Positions 59,320 to 64,000 of a stretch of DNA of 64,000 nt are shown here, one piece after another. This DNA comes from Alitta virens (Eukaryota; Annelida; Polychaeta; Phyllodocida; Nereididae), in NCBI GenBank assembly GCA_932294295.1, contig OW028577.1, positions 7,281,501 to 7,345,500 of the forward strand. The letters are read 5' to 3'. The first letter of the stretch is position 1, and each line of letters opens with the position of its first letter. Below the pieces are notes generated by a model. It made no database searches. It was given only the letters and a program-made list of their open reading frames with translations, and was not told the origin of the DNA. A program made the position numbers and the translations under genes.

Positions 59320-59714
59320 GAATTCAAATTTATTGCTATGAATACCTCGATCCCAAGATATATTTAAAGTTTCAACAACTGGGCATCAACTTTCATTGAA
59401 TTAGGCTTAAACATTATGAAACTCTTTATTTCAACCTAATACTAGATTTCTAAACCAACAAATTTTCCGTTTGTGAAACCAACAATTTATCCGTACACAG
59501 TACTGTACGTAAGAACACCTAGATTTGCCAGCCAACAGGTGAGCTTGCCTCTCTTCAAAGGTAATGACCACTGACAACACGTAATTAATTCAAAAGGATT
59601 GGCTTTATGACCCTATTTCAGAGTACAAGATTACTCTTTGATCGGCTCAAGAAAGTCATGGGGAAAAAAAAGAAAAGATTAATATAATATAGATCACCTA
59701 CGCATTTGAGGCAC
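59320..59714. other. no gene recognised
   Basis: AT-rich; no supported feature. Confidence 0.4.
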
Positions 59715-59945
59715 TGAAGATGCAATACTGCAGATGCAATACTGAAGATGCAATACTAAAGATGCAATACTGAAGATGCAGTACTGAAAATGCAATACTC
59801 ATGATGCTATACTCATGATGCAATACTCAAGATGCATTACTCAAGATGCAATACTCAACTTGAAGATGCAATACTTAAGATCAATACTCATGATGCTATA
59901 ATCATGATGCAATACTCAAGATGCAATACCCAAGATGCAGTACTA
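59715..59945. repeat. 14-15-bp minisatellite GATGCAATACTxAA
   Basis: About 15 degenerate units of GATGCAATACTGAA or GATGCAATACTCAA in a row, with a few units decayed near 59860-59900. Confidence 0.94.
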
Positions 59946-60229
59946 TCACAAGTTATTGTTTCGCGTCGGAATATATTTTGAAAATACATTTCATATTAAA
60001 AAACTAAGGACGTACGATATTGCATTTGCTTCCTCGTGTCACTTTTTGTTTATCTTAACACAACTGTATTTTACAGACATAAAATTGACAGAAGTCATCC
60101 GTTATATCAAGGCAGAAGTGTTTGATTAATAAATAGGCCTATAACGTTCTTATGCTAACTAAAATTACTAGCCCAATGGTGTGATATATTTTTGAATATA
60201 AATCACGACTGGTGTTCAACGAGATCAGG

Positions 60230-60405
60230 GGTGGGGCCTAGCTCAGTGTTAGCGCGCTGGGCCTCCAACCATTGGGTTCCGGGTTCAATTCCCGTTCGTG
60301 CCTAAGTTGGATGGCTGTTTTATCCTTTCGTCCCACTGCCATGGTCCCTACCTGTCCTAATTAGCCCATCAGGTGCAGAAATACAGAACATAAAGGCCTA
60401 ATCCA
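60230..60405 (+). repeat. tRNA-derived SINE, family 1, copy d
   Basis: GGGGCCTAGCTCAGTGTTAG (A box region) and GGGTTCAATTCCCG (B box region), then a body with CTACCTGTCCTAATTAGCCC and GGTGCAGAAATACAGAACAT. It matches copies a-c. Confidence 0.9.
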
Positions 60406-61128
60406 ACACCACCACAATCCACGAGATCAGAAAGGTTACAATAAAACTTCTCTCCATGCGATATTTCCTTAATGTCTTGCGCTTTTCTGGCAAATAATGG
60501 CACCATAGCATCGAATAAGGTCTTTTGAAGTCTGCTACAAAGATAGCATAAATAGTCTTTTACTAGTATTACACAAACATAGGGGTAAAGATAAAACGAG
60601 AAACTATGTCAACAGATGGACCAGTTGCATGATCCCGTGTTGTTGGATTCTGAGTAAAGCTGTTCTTGTTACAAAGCAGTGGAATGTCACTACTGAGACC
60701 AACCAAATTATTTTAGGATGCCTTAATCAAAGAATACATAAATTTACATTACAAGGGACATATAACACCTGTTTGGTGTCGATGATTAATAAGCTGTTAG
60801 CACAGCAAAGCATGTGTAGTATTTATGCACATGAATTATGGATGCTAGAAGCTTGCATGATATATTAGACATGAACAAGATCAGTTTCCTCCATACAAAA
60901 ACGCCGAGTAATCCTTTGAACAACAAGGCAGCCACATGGAAAACCCTATTAAATTGCTTAGCTCGTTACTGAGATCAAAGAAGATAAAAGGATAGCATTG
61001 TATATATAAGAAGATGCTTGACAGTAATGGACGATAATGTTAAACAGAGTTCTGGAAATTAGGATAAGGTCAACAAGAATGTGGACTCGTTTAGTTTGTT
61101 TGATCATGAGGTGAAACCTTTATGGAAG
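60406..61128. other. no gene recognised
   Basis: AT-rich. The open frame 60629-60868 lacks domains. Confidence 0.4.
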
Positions 61129-61370
61129 AAACTGTTATTGTTTGAAGCTGATACTGTTCAATTTAGTTCAAATAATGATATTATTATATATACATGGCCA
61201 ATTGTGCCATGTGCGTTTTTATAATTAGCTAAAAACAATGCGTTTATCCTTCTCATGGAAAACGCACGTGGCACATTTGGCCATGTATTATTATTATTTA
61301 TGTAAAAAACTGTTATTTTTTGAAGCTGATACTGTTAATTTTAGTTCAAACAATGTTATTATTATATATA
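61129..61370. mobile_element. small palindromic element between 64-bp direct repeats
   Basis: Inverted arms of 29 nt (61191-61219 and 61259-61287, from TACATGGCCAATTGTGCC) match with two mismatches around a 39-bp spacer. Outside them, 61129-61192 and 61307-61370 are 64-bp direct copies (AAACTGTTATT...TTATTATATATA) with a few differences. The direct repeats are far longer than a normal target duplication. Confidence 0.8.
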
Positions 61371-61984
61371 TTATTCATTTAGTTCAAATAATGTTATTAA
61401 AACACCCTAATCTGCCGGAATATTAAAGATTGAACTCAAATTTTATAAAATAATAGTGTACTTATAAATTCAAATTTGGAACAGAACCTTACAAGACCAA
61501 AAAGTCATTTACTGTACCATCATTTCGCTCACATATGGAATGTTATAACATGAAAATCACTTTTCGCTTAGATGTGTAGGTTTGGATTATGAAAGGAAAA
61601 CTTCATTAGCTGTATGCCAATTTGAGGAAAATTGTGGCCAGTATGAGTGATCATGAATAATTCAATATTTTTGTTTAACTCATCAATCACTTAGTAAGCC
61701 TTTTCTCAATAGTAATTTGCTTTATATATATTGAGCATCAGTGACTAAGTGTTCATTCAGAGTCTTATGGGAAAGCAACTGGAGGCAATTACTCTGGAGT
61801 TAATTAGTATCAATTGTATCCAGGCAAAGAGCAAACAAATTGGGAATTAGCCTAGGCTTAAATCATAAAATTAGCAGATGCAATTGCCATTATTGGATGA
61901 AGCAATATCTCAATAAAACTTGCCCATGCTGCAGGCTACAAGACCCACTCACTTTTTTGTTTTTCTTCGTCTTTTTTTTTTATG
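61371..61984. other. no gene recognised
   Basis: AT-rich; no supported feature. Confidence 0.4.
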
Positions 61985-62300
61985 GCTAGCGCCGGAAATA
62001 CTGTGTCCAACAGGTGTGCCAGTCAACAAAGAACCAATGACATTTGTGTCTTATAACTGGAAGAGATTTGCCGACAGCAAGGACGTAACAATATTGTTTG
62101 AGGGAAAGCCATTTCAAAGAAGCTGTCCAAGTCTGGTGGTCATTACAGAGGGCAAGGGCCTGGCAGGTACGTGGAGGAACGATAATGGCGTTGATTGCAA
62201 GCGAATTGCTTCCTGGAAAGCCACTCCTTCATTCAATTGTCTCTGGTCTAATTTGCCCTCAAGGAAGCTCTGGGTCAGCCCTGCACCTGGTATTTAGATT
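61985..62300 (+). other. GC-richer block, possible exon or conserved noncoding sequence
   Basis: A T-rich tract (61968-61981) and ATGGCTAG precede a block of higher GC that stays open on the plus strand to 62297. It contains a donor-like GCAG|GTACGT at 62166. The translation, with pieces such as FADSKDVTILFEGKPFQRSC, has no domain I recognise. It could be an exon of an unidentified gene or noncoding sequence. Confidence 0.25.
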
Positions 62301-62691
62301 GAATCACTGCTCCACCAAAAAAGGTATATTCTTTACCTTCCATCCTGCTTTTCTTACCTTCATTTCCTTTCCTACATTCCCCTAATCTGCCGGGATATTG
62401 GTCAAGTCAACTTGAGCGTAATCCTATATGTCCAATTTCACATTCCACTATTGTGTTGGCTTAGACAATATTGGGTTTCATTCTCCATCTTAGGAAAATA
62501 TATTACCAGGACATTTTTAATGCCTGGTTGTTGGGTATTGTTAGTATTGTCTGTGCACACAAGTGCATGGTGACAAGAGTACAGTTAGTTTAATTAAAAA
62601 CGGCCCGTCAAATTGAAACTAGACAAAGCTGTCATAGCTGGCTACTCAAAACCGGACCTAAAACTACATATTTATGATATATTTGATTAAT
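62301..62691. other. no gene recognised
   Basis: AT-rich; no supported feature. Confidence 0.4.
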
Positions 62692-62862
62692 TTCTTACAT
62701 TTACACAAGGTTTATATTTATCTGGTGATAGATGTAAGCCAATTATTAGCTATACATGTATAGAAGTGGGCAGAAGCAGCTGGCTTTAGCATGTTTAGAC
62801 CACAGCCAGTACAGGTCGCTACAGACAGCTAGAGTCGACTGTATTTTATGAAACTAACTGTA
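62692..62862. repeat. relative of the receptor intron segment at 38872-39022
   Basis: Same order of shared words (CAGAAGCAGCTGGCTTTAGC, CTAGAGTCGACT, TATTTTATGAAACTAACTGT). No GPCR exon follows. Confidence 0.65.
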
Positions 62863-62932
62863 GTTCTTGTATCTATGCTCAGTTACATTGTCATTGATGT
62901 CATGTGATACCGAAAGTACCCACCAGACATTT

Positions 62933-63312
62933 AAAGATGCACTGTCTGTCAAATTTGCACATTAAAATAATGATATAAATCAATACTGCCTTCTTGTCTC
63001 ATGATATTTTTCACCATTACATACTCACTTTAGCACTACAATTTAGTGTTAATTTACAATAAATAATATAAATATTTGTTTTTCATGCCATCAAAAACTC
63101 AATATGTCACAAACCCAGTGATGACATCACAATACTGAACAATGGTGATGATGTCATTTCCATTGTGTTTCCAATGTTTTGGTTTAGATTTTCTCTCAAT
63201 GTATAATTAATTTTTAAGTAATTAATGTCTTATAAAATAATTAATTCACACAAATTTTCAACTGTTTGATAGCGTCTTAGAATATTGCAAATTTGACAGA
63301 CAGTGCACCTTT
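62933..63312. mobile_element. MITE with GCACTGTCTGTCAAATTTGC ends, longer copy
   Basis: The left AAAGATGCACTGTCTGTCAA and the right inverted counterpart ending GACAGACAGTGCACCTTT are near-perfect. It is similar to 26626-26935 but carries about 70 bp more (AACTCAATATGTCACAAACC onward). That extra segment has partial matches in the copy at 52925-53235, so the 26.6-kb copy probably lost it. Confidence 0.88.
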
Positions 63313-64000
63313 CATCACGTGTTTATAGATTATACATGGCATGGAAAAAGTGCTCTGCTGCACAGTTGCATGTCATGTGAATTATACAGCAAATATTCCT
63401 GACGTATGTCAATGTCCTAGCTGTGGCGTGACATTCGATGATGACACTCCTTGATAATGACCCAAAACAACAAAATAAACCCAATAGATAAAACATGGGT
63501 GTGTTTCTTTGGAAAAGGTCTCTTGTTAATGTCCCCAGAAAATATTGCTCCGGCAGTGATGAACCCAATAAACGAGGGTTCACTCACACGTGGAACTCCC
63601 GTTTGTCTCTAAAGTATTGTTTATCGCAAAAGGGTTGTTTGGCATCACCGACACTTATAATCCATAAATACAGGTATCATACCTTAGTCTATAGAAAATT
63701 AGAACAAAAGCTGAACATGCTGAAATACCACGGGTTGGCCTTGTTGTATCGCATAAGGCAGAGGAGCGAAGAAAATTCAAATTCACAGAATAAAAGACCA
63801 CAATATATAAAATTTATTCTTGGAAATTGAATAATAAAGCCATATATCTTAAAAATCGTGCAATTTGAAGATGAAATTTAACTTATTGTATTGGTAAAGC
63901 AGAACTTACAGAATATAACTCAATAATACCAGGTGTATCAAATTTATTTTGGAAAGCCAAATAACAAATCATGTTACAAAACACGCTTTGTGCCTTTCCT
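63313..64000. other. no gene recognised
   Basis: AT-rich end of the window. Open frames at 63323-63583 (minus) and 63495-63830 (plus) overlap each other and show no domain. Confidence 0.4.

Noticed and set aside
61920..62297. 125-codon plus-strand gene
   Set aside because: The ATG lies before a long T run and the sequence has no known domain. It was kept only as a low-confidence GC-rich block.

Overview
The window looks like nuclear DNA from a marine invertebrate animal, most plausibly a deuterostome such as an echinoderm, hemichordate or cephalochordate. This is an inference from its AT-rich intron-style sequence, GT-AG split exons, tRNA-headed SINEs, non-LTR retrotransposon debris, many non-autonomous DNA transposons, a TTAGGG-type interstitial telomere tract and frequent TGACGTCA and AGGCCTA palindromes. 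No sequence names a species. Gene density is very low. Most long open frames are repeat artefacts or chance.

Positions 1-23131 form a nearly identical tandem array with a unit of about 8.82 kb. Copy 1 is 1-8808, copy 2 is 8809-17727, and copy 3 is 17728-23131, which starts mid-unit and carries two internal deletions. The unit holds a tRNA-like SINE, a broken RNase H fragment, a broken reverse transcriptase fragment, a dispersed repeat with paired CTCF-like motifs, two nested inverted-repeat elements, and a TTAA-flanked DNA element. The long inverted ends of that last element are built from short ACTCGGCGGGT-like subrepeats. Only copy 3 keeps both ends of it (20844-23091). Both array junctions fall inside its right-hand inverted end.

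Positions 23378-24886 hold the best gene: a two-exon, plus-strand secreted precursor of 261 residues in the model given. It has a signal peptide, a basic spacer, and four tandem pairs of two related peptides bounded by KR, KK or KRR. It reads as a neuropeptide-type prohormone of a family I do not recognise; a secreted Gly/Tyr-rich structural or adhesive protein is the main alternative. Part of its upstream region, including a TATA-like stretch, also occurs inside the neighbouring TTAA elements.

Positions 34585-39093 on the minus strand hold the last three coding exons of a class A GPCR: TM6, TM7 and a cytoplasmic tail of about 105 residues. Splice sites and phases agree. The TM6-TM7 sequence resembles the GnRH/AKH/corazonin receptor group. 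The exons for TM1-TM5 were not found and may lie among long introns or beyond the right edge. The stop codon sits inside an 85-bp minisatellite.

The rest (24.9-34 kb and 39-64 kb) is intronic or intergenic sequence with MITEs, SINEs, minisatellites, foldback-like elements and a near-perfect 43-nt inverted repeat. There is also one candidate plus-strand start exon rich in N-glycosylation sequons (55645-55833). The peptide gene and the receptor converge, but nothing in the sequence shows they are ligand and receptor.
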